DNA of 64,000 bases from G965198795 sp965198795 (GTDB lineage: Bacteria > Pseudomonadota > Alphaproteobacteria > Rhodospirillales > Casp-alpha2). The notes under the pieces are model-generated. The model was not told where the DNA came from. It made no database searches and saw only the letters and a program-made list of their open reading frames with translations. Shown in pieces: positions 50,693-59,163 of the stretch (within the stretch, counting starts at the first letter, position 1; each line of letters starts with the position of its first letter). The stretch covers positions 1,860,001 through 1,924,000 of the forward strand of contig OZ240674.1 in the NCBI GenBank assembly GCA_965198795.1, in the 5' to 3' direction. The translations under genes and the position numbers were made by a program.

Positions 50693-51420
50693 AGAGCCTT
50701 TAGCCAGGCAAGGGCCTCCTCGACGTCCGGCACGGTCTCGCAATCCGGCGCGGCGGGGCGGTCGATTAAAATTACGGACGCGCCCGTTTCCAGCGCCGCC
50801 TCGAATTTGGCGGACGCCGCGCCCCCTGAGTCTTTCGAGACGACCGTATCGATATCGTATTGTTTGAGAAGAGCGATTTCACCCGCCTTGTCTCGCGGCG
50901 GGCCGATGAGGGCTTTCACGGCGTTCAAGGGTGGCGGCGTTTCGAACGGCGTGACGGTTCTCAACACATAGAAGCCGTCCTTTCGGTCCGCGAAAGCCTC
51001 CAGGCCGCGCTTGCCAATCGCCAGGAAAACCCGTGCGTTCGGTTTAAGCGCCCTGGCCGCCTCTTGCATGTTGGGAACGTGCGTGAGGGGGAGCGTATCC
51101 GGCAAGTCAAACCCTGGACGGTGAAGCCGGAGGTGCGGGACGCCGACCGCTCTGGCGGCTTCCGCCGCCTGCCGTGTCATTTGTTCGGCATATGGGTGGG
51201 TCGCGTCGATTACCGCGTCGAAGGCTTCGCTCCTCAGATAATCAATCAGCCCCTTGCCGCCGCCAAAACCGCCAATCCGAATCTCGCCGTTACTGGGGGC
51301 GGGGTTGTCCGTCCGGCCCGCGAGCGAGGTGATCGCCCGCCACCCGGTCCGCCCAGCGCCGACGCGTTCCGCCAGGTCCGCAGACTCCCCCGTGCCGCCC
51401 AGGATGAGAAGCTTAGGCAT
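50689..51420 (-). CDS. cobK: Precorrin-6A reductase (cobalt-precorrin-6A reductase)
   Basis: A 243-residue NAD(P)H-dependent reductase (CobK/CbiJ) that reduces the C18-C19 double bond. Signatures are LLILGGTGESADLAERVGAG, the block FDAVIDATHPYAEQMTRQAA (about residues 69-88) and TVVSKDSGGAASAKFEAALE. It is on the minus strand, downstream of cbiD, whose stop it overlaps by 8 bases. The 3' end is convergent with cobM. Confidence 0.92.
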   Translation of the reverse strand: MPKLLILGGTGESADLAERVGAGRTGWRAITSLAGRTDNPAPSNGEIRIGGFGGGKGLIDYLRSEAFDAVIDATHPYAEQMTRQAAEAARAVGVPHLRLHRPGFDLPDTLPLTHVPNMQEAARALKPNARVFLAIGKRGLEAFADRKDGFYVLRTVTPFETPPPLNAVKALIGPPRDKAGEIALLKQYDIDTVVSKDSGGAASAKFEAALETGASVILIDRPAAPDCETVPDVEEALAWLKAL

Positions 51421-52552
51421 CGCTGCGGCCCGTCAGTTCGCCTTGCCGGTCGAAAACCAGAACTGTCACGTCCGTTTCACCACTCAGCGTCGCCAAGGCC
51501 ACTTCCCGCGCGCCTTTGGCGACGGCGCCGGCGAGCGGAATGCCGGCCGCTTGAGCATGGGAGAGCGCCTCCAGACCCGTGTTGGCGTTGTCAATCGACT
51601 TGATCAAATCATCGGCGCCGCCCAGTTCGGCCGCCGCCGCCGCCAGCTTGGATAAATCAATGCTTGAGCGGGCGGAATGGAGGTCCAAACTCCCTTGAGC
51701 AAGTTTGGCCAGTTTTCCAAATCCGCCCGCGAGCGTCAGTTTGGGGATGGGATGGCGCCGAAGATACTTCAGCATTCCCCCGGCGAAATCACCCATATCG
51801 ATGAGCGCGGCCTCGTCCAACCGGAGAAGCTTTTGAACAGCCGCTTCCGATGTCGATCCCGTCGCTGCGGCCATGTGCGTCAGCCCCGCCGCGCGTCCCA
51901 CGTCGATGCTGCGGTGGATCGCGTTGATCCAGGATGCGCAAGAATACGGAATGACAACCCCGGTGGTGCCCAAAATGGAGAGTCCGCCCTTGATTCCCAA
52001 ACGCCCGTTCATGGTTTTTTCGGCCAATTTTTCACCATTTGGAATGGCAATAGTGACGGAGAGATCAGGGCCCGGCGCGCCATTTCCGTGACGTTCGTGA
52101 ACGGACGTCAATGCGCTCTCGATCATGCCTCGCGGACCTGGGTTAATGGCGGGTTCGCCTGGTTTCAAGGGAAGCCCCGGTTTGGTCACCGTGCCGACGC
52201 CGGCGCCCGCGTGAAAGCTGACACCGGTTCCCGCCGGCGCTTGTTTGACTTCCGTGACGATCTCTGCGCCGTGGGTCACGTCCGGATCATCGCCGCCGTC
52301 CTTCAAAATGCCGACCCGCGCCCACCCCTCGCCGGTGTCCATTTTCACGACCTCGAAACACGGTTCCTCGCCTTTCGGCAGGGTGATGGTGATTTGTCTC
52401 GGGACGCCGCCCGTGAGCAATCCTTGATAGGCGGCGGCGGCGCCCGCAGCCGCCGTCGCGCCGGTCGTCCAGCCCCGCCGGAGCGGCCCATCCGGTTTGC
52501 GCTCCGGTTCCGCCGCCTGAATGCGGGGTCTATCCTCTCCGCCCTGAGTCAT
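51413..52552 (-). CDS. cbiD: Cobalt-precorrin-5B C1-methyltransferase
   Basis: A 379-residue methyltransferase of the anaerobic pathway. Features include LRRGWTTGATAAAGAAAAYQ near the N-terminus (the family RxGxTTG motif), GVGTVTKPGLPLKPGEPAIN, IPNGEKLAEKTMNGRLGIKG and ILGTTGVVIPYSCASWINAI (about residues 193-212). The aerobic enzyme for the same step would be CobF; none is seen. ATG 52552 fits the family start. It is the first gene of a two-gene minus-strand unit with cobK. Confidence 0.93.
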   Translation of the reverse strand: MTQGGEDRPRIQAAEPERKPDGPLRRGWTTGATAAAGAAAAYQGLLTGGVPRQITITLPKGEEPCFEVVKMDTGEGWARVGILKDGGDDPDVTHGAEIVTEVKQAPAGTGVSFHAGAGVGTVTKPGLPLKPGEPAINPGPRGMIESALTSVHERHGNGAPGPDLSVTIAIPNGEKLAEKTMNGRLGIKGGLSILGTTGVVIPYSCASWINAIHRSIDVGRAAGLTHMAAATGSTSEAAVQKLLRLDEAALIDMGDFAGGMLKYLRRHPIPKLTLAGGFGKLAKLAQGSLDLHSARSSIDLSKLAAAAAELGGADDLIKSIDNANTGLEALSHAQAAGIPLAGAVAKGAREVALATLSGETDVTVLVFDRQGELTGRSDA

Positions 52553-52698
52553 GAGCCAAGCTTAGCCGAATGAGGCGCGCGCGCGCGAGGGCGGATCACC
52601 GCAAAAAAAGACTTTGCTCCTCAATGAACCACGATCAGCTTGACGGCGTGATCGGCTGGATTATCTCTTACGCAATCCAAGATTTCGAGAGGACCGCC

Positions 52699-53343
52699 AT
52701 GTCAGATGGGAATAACGCCGGCGCGGATAGGGTGTTGAAACGGGTTCGTTTGATTGCCTGGCTTCTGGTGCCGGTCGCGGCGGCGGCCTTGTTGATCACC
52801 GTCATGACCAGACCGGCGCCGGAGACGCCGCTTCAGCCCGCTCAGGAAACAGGCCTGCCGAAAGTGGGCGGCGCCTTCAAGCTGACGGCTCATACCGGTG
52901 CGACGGTCACGGACCGGGATCACGCGGACAAGCACAAGCTGATCTTTTTCGGTTATACTCATTGCCCGGATATTTGCCCGACGGTGTTGCGGGACGTTAC
53001 CGCCGCATTGGATGAGATCGGCGGCAAGGCCAATCAAATTCAGCCCTACTTCATCACCGTCGATCCGGCGCGCGACACGGCGGACTTTCTGAGGGACTAT
53101 ATGGAAAATTTCCATCCCTCGATCCTGGGCCTCACGGGCGAGCCCCGGGACATCCGGGCCGTCGCGGACGCTTATCGTGTGTTCTACGCGAAAGTTCCGC
53201 GGCAAGGAGACGCGGAGGAAGACTATCTGATGGACCACTCCACCGTGGTTTACCTGATGGACCCAAAGGGCGGTTTGGTGTCGCTGTTTAATCATACCGA
53301 CGACGCGGCTAAGATTGCGGAACGATTGAACCAGCTTTTGTAA
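52699..53343 (+). CDS. SCO1/SenC family copper chaperone
   Basis: A 214-residue thioredoxin-like protein anchored by one N-terminal span (LIAWLLVPVAAAALLITVM, residues 18-36). The copper motif CxxxC is Cys89/Cys93 in GYTHCPDICPTVLRDV, and the third ligand is the His of DYLMDHSTVVYL. It should help build the CuA centre of cytochrome c oxidase or act as a periplasmic thiol reductant. ATG 52699 follows GAGAGGACCGCC. It lies between cobalamin genes, 9 bases before cobB, but has no known part in that pathway. Confidence 0.9.
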   Translation: MSDGNNAGADRVLKRVRLIAWLLVPVAAAALLITVMTRPAPETPLQPAQETGLPKVGGAFKLTAHTGATVTDRDHADKHKLIFFGYTHCPDICPTVLRDVTAALDEIGGKANQIQPYFITVDPARDTADFLRDYMENFHPSILGLTGEPRDIRAVADAYRVFYAKVPRQGDAEEDYLMDHSTVVYLMDPKGGLVSLFNHTDDAAKIAERLNQLL

Positions 53344-53352
53344 GCTGCGCCC

Positions 53353-54696
53353 TTGCCCGACGCCTCCGAACCTCATACCGATGTCCCAGGTTTGCTGATC
53401 GCCGCCCCGGCGTCCGGTCAGGGCAAGACTCTGGTGACGCTGGGGTTGCTGCGCGCCTTCCGCAAACAAGGCGTGAGTGTTCGATCCGCCAAAATCGGGC
53501 CTGATTATATTGATCCCGGCTTTCACGCGGCCGCCAGCGGCGCGCCCTCCGTCAATCTTGACCTCTGGGCCATGAGGCCCGAAACATTGGCGGGGGCTCT
53601 TGCTCTTCAGGGGGACGCGGACCTCATCATCGCCGAGGGCGTCATGGGCTTGTTCGATGGCGCGGCGGGGGAAACGGGTTCCAGCGCCGATGCGGCGGAG
53701 CGGTTCGGTCTGCCGGTTATTCTGGTGGTGGACGCGGGGGCTCAAGGCCCGTCGGCGGCCGCCGTCGTTCGGGGCTTTCACCGGCACCGGGACGGACTTT
53801 CCATCGCCGGCGTGATCTTCAACCGCATCGGAAGCGGGCGGCACGCGTCGCTCGTCAAGGACGCCATGACCCGGCGTCTTCCCGGGGTGCCCGTGCTGGG
53901 ATGCGTGCCGAGAGACGCCGGTTTGGAAACGCCGTCCCGGCATTTGGGGCTTGTCCAGGCGCGGGAGCGGGGTGATCTGGAAACATTCATTGAGCGGGCG
54001 TCCGAGTTGATGACCGCACACCTGCGCCTGGATGCGCTGCGCGCTCTGGCGGCGCCAGTGTCAACGCCGCCGCCTGTTGAGCCATCGCCCGCCATTCCGC
54101 CCCTGGGCCAGCGGATCGCCGTCGCCGAGGACGACGCGTTTTCTTTCACCTACCGCCACCTGCTGGAGGGATGGCGGCGGGCGGGGGCGGAACTGGCGCC
54201 GTTCTCTCCCTTGGCCGACGAGGCGCCCGATGAGACGGCGGACGCGGTTTATCTGCCCGGCGGGTATCCAGAACTCCACGCCGGCCGTTTGGCCGGAAAC
54301 CGGCGGTTCCTGGATGGCTTGCGCCGGGGCGCGGAAGCGGGAACGGCCATTTTCGGCGAATGCGGCGGCTATATGGTTTTGGGCGACGTGTTGACGGACG
54401 CTGGCGGGGTCGAGCACGCCATGGCCGGCTTGCTGCCCGTCGAGACGTCCTTCGCCGGGCGCCGGTTGCGCCTGGGGTACCGGCTGGCGGCGCTGTTGAC
54501 GGACTCGCCCCTTGGGCCGAGAGGCGCCCAATTCCGCGGACACGAATTTCATTACGCGAAAGTCATCAGGGAAACAGGCGCGGCGCCCTTGTTCGACGTG
54601 GAGGCGGCGGACGGCGGGAGCCGCGAGGCCGCGGGTCTGGCGCGCGGAAGCGTCGCGGGCTCCTTCATCCATCTCATTGACCTGGTCTCCGATTAA
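53353..54696 (+). CDS. cobB: Cobyrinic acid a,c-diamide synthase (CbiA/CobB)
   Basis: A 447-residue ATP-dependent amidotransferase that amidates the a and c acetate groups. The N-terminal P-loop is AAPASGQGKTLVTLGLLRAF (about residues 13-32), followed by VRSAKIGPDYIDPGFHAAAS and IAEGVMGLFDGAAG. The C-terminal glutaminase domain has the catalytic Cys in IFGECGGYMVLGD (about residue 336) and the His in FRGHEFHYAKV. No ATG or GTG fits; TTG 53353 is used, without an obvious ribosome site, so coupling to the preceding gene is likely. Confidence 0.92.
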   Translation: MPDASEPHTDVPGLLIAAPASGQGKTLVTLGLLRAFRKQGVSVRSAKIGPDYIDPGFHAAASGAPSVNLDLWAMRPETLAGALALQGDADLIIAEGVMGLFDGAAGETGSSADAAERFGLPVILVVDAGAQGPSAAAVVRGFHRHRDGLSIAGVIFNRIGSGRHASLVKDAMTRRLPGVPVLGCVPRDAGLETPSRHLGLVQARERGDLETFIERASELMTAHLRLDALRALAAPVSTPPPVEPSPAIPPLGQRIAVAEDDAFSFTYRHLLEGWRRAGAELAPFSPLADEAPDETADAVYLPGGYPELHAGRLAGNRRFLDGLRRGAEAGTAIFGECGGYMVLGDVLTDAGGVEHAMAGLLPVETSFAGRRLRLGYRLAALLTDSPLGPRGAQFRGHEFHYAKVIRETGAAPLFDVEAADGGSREAAGLARGSVAGSFIHLIDLVSD

Positions 54697-54713
54697 GCGC
54701 ACAAGCTATCGCC

Positions 54714-55181
54714 ATGTTCGGTTGGTTGAAACGCAAGAAAGTTCCGCCCGGGGACCCGTTCTGGAAAAGGAAGACCTTGCGCGAAATGAGCAGGGCGGAA
54801 TGGGAGTCGCTGTGTGACGGCTGTGGGCGCTGTTGTCTGAACAAGCTGGAAATCGAGACGACGGGCGAAACCATCTATACGGATGTGGCGTGCCGGTTGC
54901 TGGATCACCGGACATGCCGCTGCATGAACTATCCGGAGCGGAAAAAATACGTGCCGGAGTGCCAGATTCTCACCCCCCGGATGATCGATAAGTTAAAGTG
55001 GCTGCCGAGCACCTGCGCCTATCGCCTGATCCGGGACGGCGAGGATCTTTACTGGTGGCACCCTCTTGTCTCGAATGACCCGGAGACGGTCCATTACGCC
55101 GGGATTTCGGTGCGCGGACGCGTGGTCTCGGAGCGGGACACGGACGATCTTGAAAACCGGGTTGTCGGCTGGCCAAAATAA
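54714..55181 (+). CDS. UPF0260 (YcgN-type) cysteine-cluster protein
   Basis: A 155-residue protein of the UPF0260/YkgJ zinc- or Fe-S-binding cysteine cluster family. The cluster is CDGCGRCCLNKLE (about residues 35-47), with further cysteines in ACRLLDHRTCRCMNY, VPECQIL and STCAYRLI. FWKRKTLREMSRAEWESLCD is the family N-terminus. Length is normal. Function unknown. It follows cobB by 17 bases and may be cotranscribed. Confidence 0.88.
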   Translation: MFGWLKRKKVPPGDPFWKRKTLREMSRAEWESLCDGCGRCCLNKLEIETTGETIYTDVACRLLDHRTCRCMNYPERKKYVPECQILTPRMIDKLKWLPSTCAYRLIRDGEDLYWWHPLVSNDPETVHYAGISVRGRVVSERDTDDLENRVVGWPK

Positions 55182-55221
55182 CAAGAAATAACAAGCAGTC
55201 TTGAAGACGGGAGCGAATGCG

Positions 55222-56145
55222 ATGACGGAGGATTTTGCGGTTAGCGGTGTTTACGCCGCCGTTTTGACGGCGTTGAGGGACGACTTGTCGATCGATATCG
55301 CGCGGACGGCCAGGCACTGCGATTGGCTGTTGGCGAACGGCTGCGACGGTCTTGGCGTCTTGGGGACGACCGGCGAGGCGAATGCGTTCACGCTCAAGGA
55401 GCGTCTGGAGATGCTGGACGGCTTGGCGGAAGCCGGCGTTCCCACGGCGCCGATGATGCCGGGTACGGGCTGCTGCGCCATTGGCGATACGGTTGAGCTT
55501 ACCAAAAAAGCTGTCGAGATCGGCGCCGGCTCGGTTCTGATGCTGCCGCCATTCTATTACAAGAACTGCTCGGACGACGGACTTTACGCAGCCTTTTCCG
55601 AGGTCATTCAGCGTGTCGGTTCATCGGATTTGAAAGTATTGTTGTATCACTTTCCGCAGATGTCCATGGTGCCGCTTTCCATCGATTTGATGGCGCGTTT
55701 GGTGAGGGACTATCCGGGCGCCGTCGTCGGCGTGAAGGACTCGTCCGGCGTTTTGGAAAACATGACCGCCGTGGCGAGGGAAATCCCGGGCTTCGCCGTC
55801 ATGTCCGGCGCGGACGACGTCATGCTGCCGTTGCTGAAAGAGGGCGGCGCCGGTTGCATTACGGCGTGTTCCAACATTGCGTCGCCTGTGGCGCGGGAAG
55901 TCTACGCCGCCGCCCGGCGGGGCGATTGGGCGGCGGCGGAGGCGATCCAGCCTCAACTGCGGGCCATACGCGAATTGACCCAGAAGTTCCCGCTTTTCTC
56001 GTGCTTGAAAGCCTTGATGCGGCGGCACACGGGCGAAGCGCTCTGGGATAACATCCGCCCGCCCTTGACGGCCATGAGCGATGCGGACAAGGCCAGGCTT
56101 TATGCGGGATATGACGCGACGGGCCTGACCATGGCGGCGGTTTAA
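55222..56145 (+). CDS. Dihydrodipicolinate synthase family aldolase
   Basis: A 307-residue (beta/alpha)8 Schiff-base aldolase of the DapA/NanA family. Motifs are GLGVLGTTGEANAFTLKERL (about residues 45-65, GTTGE), the catalytic Tyr in VLLYHFPQM (about residue 140) and the Schiff-base Lys in GAVVGVKDSSGVLENM (about residue 168). The context is not lysine synthesis, and the sequence is not a close match to DapA, so it is probably a pyruvate-dependent aldolase or dehydratase for a sugar acid or amino acid. ATG 55222 follows GACGGGAGCGAATGCG; a TTG at 55201 is less likely. Confidence 0.85.
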   Translation: MTEDFAVSGVYAAVLTALRDDLSIDIARTARHCDWLLANGCDGLGVLGTTGEANAFTLKERLEMLDGLAEAGVPTAPMMPGTGCCAIGDTVELTKKAVEIGAGSVLMLPPFYYKNCSDDGLYAAFSEVIQRVGSSDLKVLLYHFPQMSMVPLSIDLMARLVRDYPGAVVGVKDSSGVLENMTAVAREIPGFAVMSGADDVMLPLLKEGGAGCITACSNIASPVAREVYAAARRGDWAAAEAIQPQLRAIRELTQKFPLFSCLKALMRRHTGEALWDNIRPPLTAMSDADKARLYAGYDATGLTMAAV

Positions 56146-56160
56146 GGGGCGCGCCGCCAA

Positions 56161-56880
56161 GTGAACCGGGTTCTCAAACAGACACCGGCGATCCAGCTCG
56201 CCGATGGGCGCAAGATACCCGTTCGCCTGAAACCCAATGCGCGCGCCAAGCGTTTGATCCTGCGCGCCGAGGTGGCGTCCGGCATGGCCGTGGTGACGCT
56301 GCCGCCCATGACGCCGGTATGGGAGGCCGTCCGGTTCGCCCAATCCAGGGCCGGTTGGCTGGCCGCCCGCCTGCCGCCGCCCGCCGAGAGGCGCTATGCC
56401 CTGGTCGATGGCGGCGTTGTTCCCTATCAAGGCGTTGACCATATGATCCGCCATCGCGCCGACGCCCGGGGCGCGGCGTGGATCGAGGCGGGTGTTGACG
56501 AGATTCATGTGGCGGGCAAGCTGGAGCATCTCCCGCGCCGGGTGACGGATTTCTTGAAGCGCCGCGCGCGCACGGCGCTTGAGACCGCCGTGCGTCGCCA
56601 TACCAGCGCGCTGAATGTGTCCGTCGGGCGCTTGACAGTGCGGGACACGAAAAGCCGCTGGGGAAGCTGCACGTCCAGGGGCGATTTGAATTTCTCCTGG
56701 CGCCTGATCATGACTCCGCCGGATGTGCTCGATTACGTCGCGGCTCACGAGGTCGCGCACCGGTTGGAGCATAACCACTCGTCCCATTTTTGGGCCTTGG
56801 TCGAGCGCCTGGTCCCGGATATGGAGCGGCGGAAACAATGGTTGAGGCGGCACGGCCGGGAGTTGATGGCTATCGTCTGA
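56161..56880 (+). CDS. YgjP-like metallopeptidase domain protein (M48-type)
   Basis: A 239-residue zinc metallopeptidase-like protein of the DUF45/YgjP group. The HExxH site is in DYVAAHEVAHRLEHNHSSHF (about residues 190-209), with the family block DTKSRWGSCTSRGDLNFSWR just before it. GTG 56161 is the start and lies 15 bases after the aldolase gene. No signal peptide is seen, so it acts in the cytoplasm. Its substrates are unknown. Confidence 0.87.
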   Translation: MNRVLKQTPAIQLADGRKIPVRLKPNARAKRLILRAEVASGMAVVTLPPMTPVWEAVRFAQSRAGWLAARLPPPAERRYALVDGGVVPYQGVDHMIRHRADARGAAWIEAGVDEIHVAGKLEHLPRRVTDFLKRRARTALETAVRRHTSALNVSVGRLTVRDTKSRWGSCTSRGDLNFSWRLIMTPPDVLDYVAAHEVAHRLEHNHSSHFWALVERLVPDMERRKQWLRRHGRELMAIV

Positions 56881-57100
56881 TCGGGGCGTCACGAATTTGT
56901 CCGCAGAGATTGCCCGTTCGAGGAGTGATGCGACGACGCGTCGATGAACAGAGGCGGGCGAAAGTCTAAGCCGGTATTCCATTCCTGGACTCGTTGTTCG
57001 GCCCCGTCTTCAATTTGACGTCAAGTTTCGGATGGAAGGATATGCTCTTTTGCTCGATAGATAAGTGGCGTGAATAAGGAGACGCGGAGAGAAATGCGCC

Positions 57101-58177
57101 ATGGATGGATTGATGATCGAGTTGAATGATCCCCGATGGAGAGCGGTGCTGGATCGTGACGTCACCCAAGACGGCGCCTTTGTTTACGCTGTCGGAACGA
57201 CCGGAATCTATTGCCGGCCGAGTTGCGCCAGCCGAAAACCAAAGCCGGAAAATGTCCGGTTCTACCCTGATCCTGAGAGCGCCCGCAGGGCGGGTTACCG
57301 GCCTTGCAAGCGCTGCCGGCCCGATCAGGTTACCGGTATCGACGTGCGCTTGGCTACGGTGGCGGAGCTTTGCCGCCGGATCGAGGCGGCGGCGGCGGAC
57401 GGGCTTCAAACGCTCGATATGTTGGCGAAACAAGCCGGGTACAGCCCCTCTCACCTGCAACGCCTGTTCACGGATATCGTCGGCGTCAGCCCGCGGGCCT
57501 ATGCAGACCGATTCCGGATGGCGGCGGCCAAGGCGGAGTTGAAGGCGGGCGCCGGGGCCGCAGAGGCCGCCTATGGGGCGGGGTTCGGTTCCGCCAGCCG
57601 GCTTTATGAGCGGTCAAACGCGGAGTTGGGCATGACGCCCGCCAGTTACGCCAAGGGTGGCGCCGGCGCGGAAATCCGACATGCTTTCGCCGCCACGGCC
57701 CTTGGGCGTCTTCTCGTCGGTTCGACGACGCGGGGGCTCTGTTTCGTCGCCATCGGGGATTCCGACGAAGAACTATTGGCGGAACTACACGATGAGTTTC
57801 CCGCCGCCCGGCACGTGTCCGATGAAACGGGTTTGAGCGATTATCTGGCCGCCGCCGCCGGGACCTTATCCGGCCGGCGCGCGCGGGAAGATTTGCCGCT
57901 GGACATCCAGGCGACGGCCTTTCAAGCCCGGGTTTGGCGTGGTCTAACCCGTATTCCGGCGGGCGAAACCCGGACATACAAGGAACTGGCCGGAATGATC
58001 GGCAAACCCAACGCGGCCCGGGCGGTGGGCCTGGCCTGTGCGAAAAACCCAGTGTCTCTGGTGGCGCCCTGTCATCGGGTGGTGGGCGCGGACGGCGCGC
58101 TCACTGGCTATCGTTGGGGCGTGGCGCGGAAACGGATTCTGCTGGCGCGCGAGAGGATGGAGCCGGACGGCGATTAG
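57101..58177 (+). CDS. ada: Ada-type bifunctional methylated-DNA repair protein and regulator
   Basis: A 358-residue protein with three parts. The N-terminal methylphosphotriester domain has zinc ligands Cys38, Cys42, Cys69 and Cys72 (GIYCRPSCASRKPKPE; PCKRCRP). An AraC-type helix-turn-helix follows (YSPSHLQRLFTDIVGVSPRA, about residues 114-133). The C-terminal O6-alkylguanine transferase has its acceptor Cys324 in VAPCHRVVGADG. The cysteine numbering equals that of E. coli Ada at the N-terminus, supporting ATG 57101. It repairs alkylated DNA and activates its own gene after methylation. It is convergent with mmcB, one base apart. Confidence 0.94.
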   Translation: MDGLMIELNDPRWRAVLDRDVTQDGAFVYAVGTTGIYCRPSCASRKPKPENVRFYPDPESARRAGYRPCKRCRPDQVTGIDVRLATVAELCRRIEAAAADGLQTLDMLAKQAGYSPSHLQRLFTDIVGVSPRAYADRFRMAAAKAELKAGAGAAEAAYGAGFGSASRLYERSNAELGMTPASYAKGGAGAEIRHAFAATALGRLLVGSTTRGLCFVAIGDSDEELLAELHDEFPAARHVSDETGLSDYLAAAAGTLSGRRAREDLPLDIQATAFQARVWRGLTRIPAGETRTYKELAGMIGKPNAARAVGLACAKNPVSLVAPCHRVVGADGALTGYRWGVARKRILLARERMEPDGD

Positions 58178-58178
58178 G

Positions 58179-58646
58179 TCAGTCCGCGGTCCAACTCAAT
58201 CGCTGGGCGGACAGTCTGGCGAACCGAAGGGTCTGGGCTCTGCGCCGGGCGGCGGTCAATGCTCTTTCCGGGGCGCGCCTTTTCACAACCGCGTGAAAAC
58301 CGTCCGAGATAATCAGTCCATTTCCATCCGGCGGCAACGTTGCCGGAAACCCCGGCGGAACGGCGAAATAAAACCAATCGCAATAGTCCAGATATTCCGG
58401 CCACTTGCCGTCGGCGCGGAAATCCTCCGGCGACGACTTCACTTCGACGAACAGGAACCGGCCCTTCTTGTCGAGTCCGGCGACGTCCACCCGCCGTCCG
58501 GTCCGCAGCTTGAACTCGGCCAGGGGGGCGAAACCCAAATCCCGAAGCAGCCGGACAACGCCGCGCGTGACGCCGCCGGTCACCACGGGCCGGGGGTGTC
58601 CGTCGAAATCCAATTCCTGTCCTGGTTCGTTCATTATATGTTTCAT
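58179..58646 (-). CDS. mmcB: MmcB family DNA repair protein
   Basis: A 155-residue protein of the MmcB (DUF1052) family, a restriction-endonuclease-like fold linked in Caulobacter to the mitomycin-induced SOS response. Conserved parts are TGGVTRGVVRLLRDLGFAPL, GRRVDVAGLDKKGRFLFVEV and KSSPEDFRADGKWPEYLDYC (about residues 49-90), which include the PD-(D/E)xK-like Asp...Glu-x-Lys. ATG 58646 is used; ATG 58634 is an alternative. Both lie inside a run of three LexA-type half-sites, as expected for an SOS gene. Confidence 0.85.
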   Translation of the reverse strand: MKHIMNEPGQELDFDGHPRPVVTGGVTRGVVRLLRDLGFAPLAEFKLRTGRRVDVAGLDKKGRFLFVEVKSSPEDFRADGKWPEYLDYCDWFYFAVPPGFPATLPPDGNGLIISDGFHAVVKRRAPERALTAARRRAQTLRFARLSAQRLSWTAD

Positions 58647-58654
58647 GTGCGTTC
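58629..58654. promoter_or_regulatory. Candidate LexA operator at the mmcB start
   Basis: GTTC-N7-GTTT-N7-GTTC (GTTCATTATATGTTT then CATGTGCGTTC) overlaps the mmcB start. The alphaproteobacterial LexA box is GTTC-N7-GTTC; here two boxes share a middle half-site with one mismatch. Confidence 0.6.
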
Positions 58655-58836
58655 TTTGTAACCTAACCAGCTTTCTTGGACAAGCGGCGGCGGCGGGAGT
58701 AAAGAAAGACCATGCGGCGGATCAGTATTGAATTGACCTTACGCACACGGGGGCAGGGCGGGGTATTTATCTGTTCGAACATCGACGCAAGCCGCATCAA
58801 CGCCGCGCGGCGTTTCACATGACGGGGACTTGAGGA

Positions 58837-59163
58837 ATGGATGACGTTCATCCGCCGCTGATCGTTTTCGGATTCCTCTGCCTGATTGCCGTCATCATTC
58901 GCATCCGGTTTTTCGGTGACGGCGCGCCGCTTCGTGAAGCCTGGGAAATCCACGGCCAGGAAACGGCCGGCAAGGCCGTCAAGGCGATTGGCGTGATCAC
59001 GGTCCTCGTCTGGCTGGCGGTCTGGGCGGCGGCGCCGGAAGAAGACGGCTCGAAACTTAACGAGGATTTCAAGGCTTATTTGGATGAACGCAAAGAGGGC
59101 ATTCTGGAGTTGAAGAGGGAATTGGACGCCAGGAAACAGGAATCCGGGGTCGCTCAACAGTGA
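58837..59163 (+). CDS. Small membrane protein, hypothetical
   Basis: A 108-residue protein with two hydrophobic segments, LIVFGFLCLIAVIIRI (about residues 8-23) and AIGVITVLVWLAVWAA (about 50-65), and a charged C-terminal helix with coiled-coil-like spacing (DEDFKAYLDERKEGILELKR type). ATG 58837 follows GGACTTGAGGA. Its stop overlaps the GTG start of the next gene, a TPR/oxygenase fusion, so the two are translationally coupled and probably act together. No family is recognised. Confidence 0.7.
   Translation: MDDVHPPLIVFGFLCLIAVIIRIRFFGDGAPLREAWEIHGQETAGKAVKAIGVITVLVWLAVWAAAPEEDGSKLNEDFKAYLDERKEGILELKRELDARKQESGVAQQ

Noticed and set aside
52702..54021. 439-codon minus-strand frame opposite the SCO1 and cobB genes
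   Set aside because: It spans two convincing plus-strand genes and reads as Arg/His/Gly-rich shadow sequence.
55621..56982. 453-codon minus-strand frame opposite the DapA-family and YgjP-like genes
   Set aside because: Both plus-strand proteins have catalytic motifs in place; the minus frame has none.
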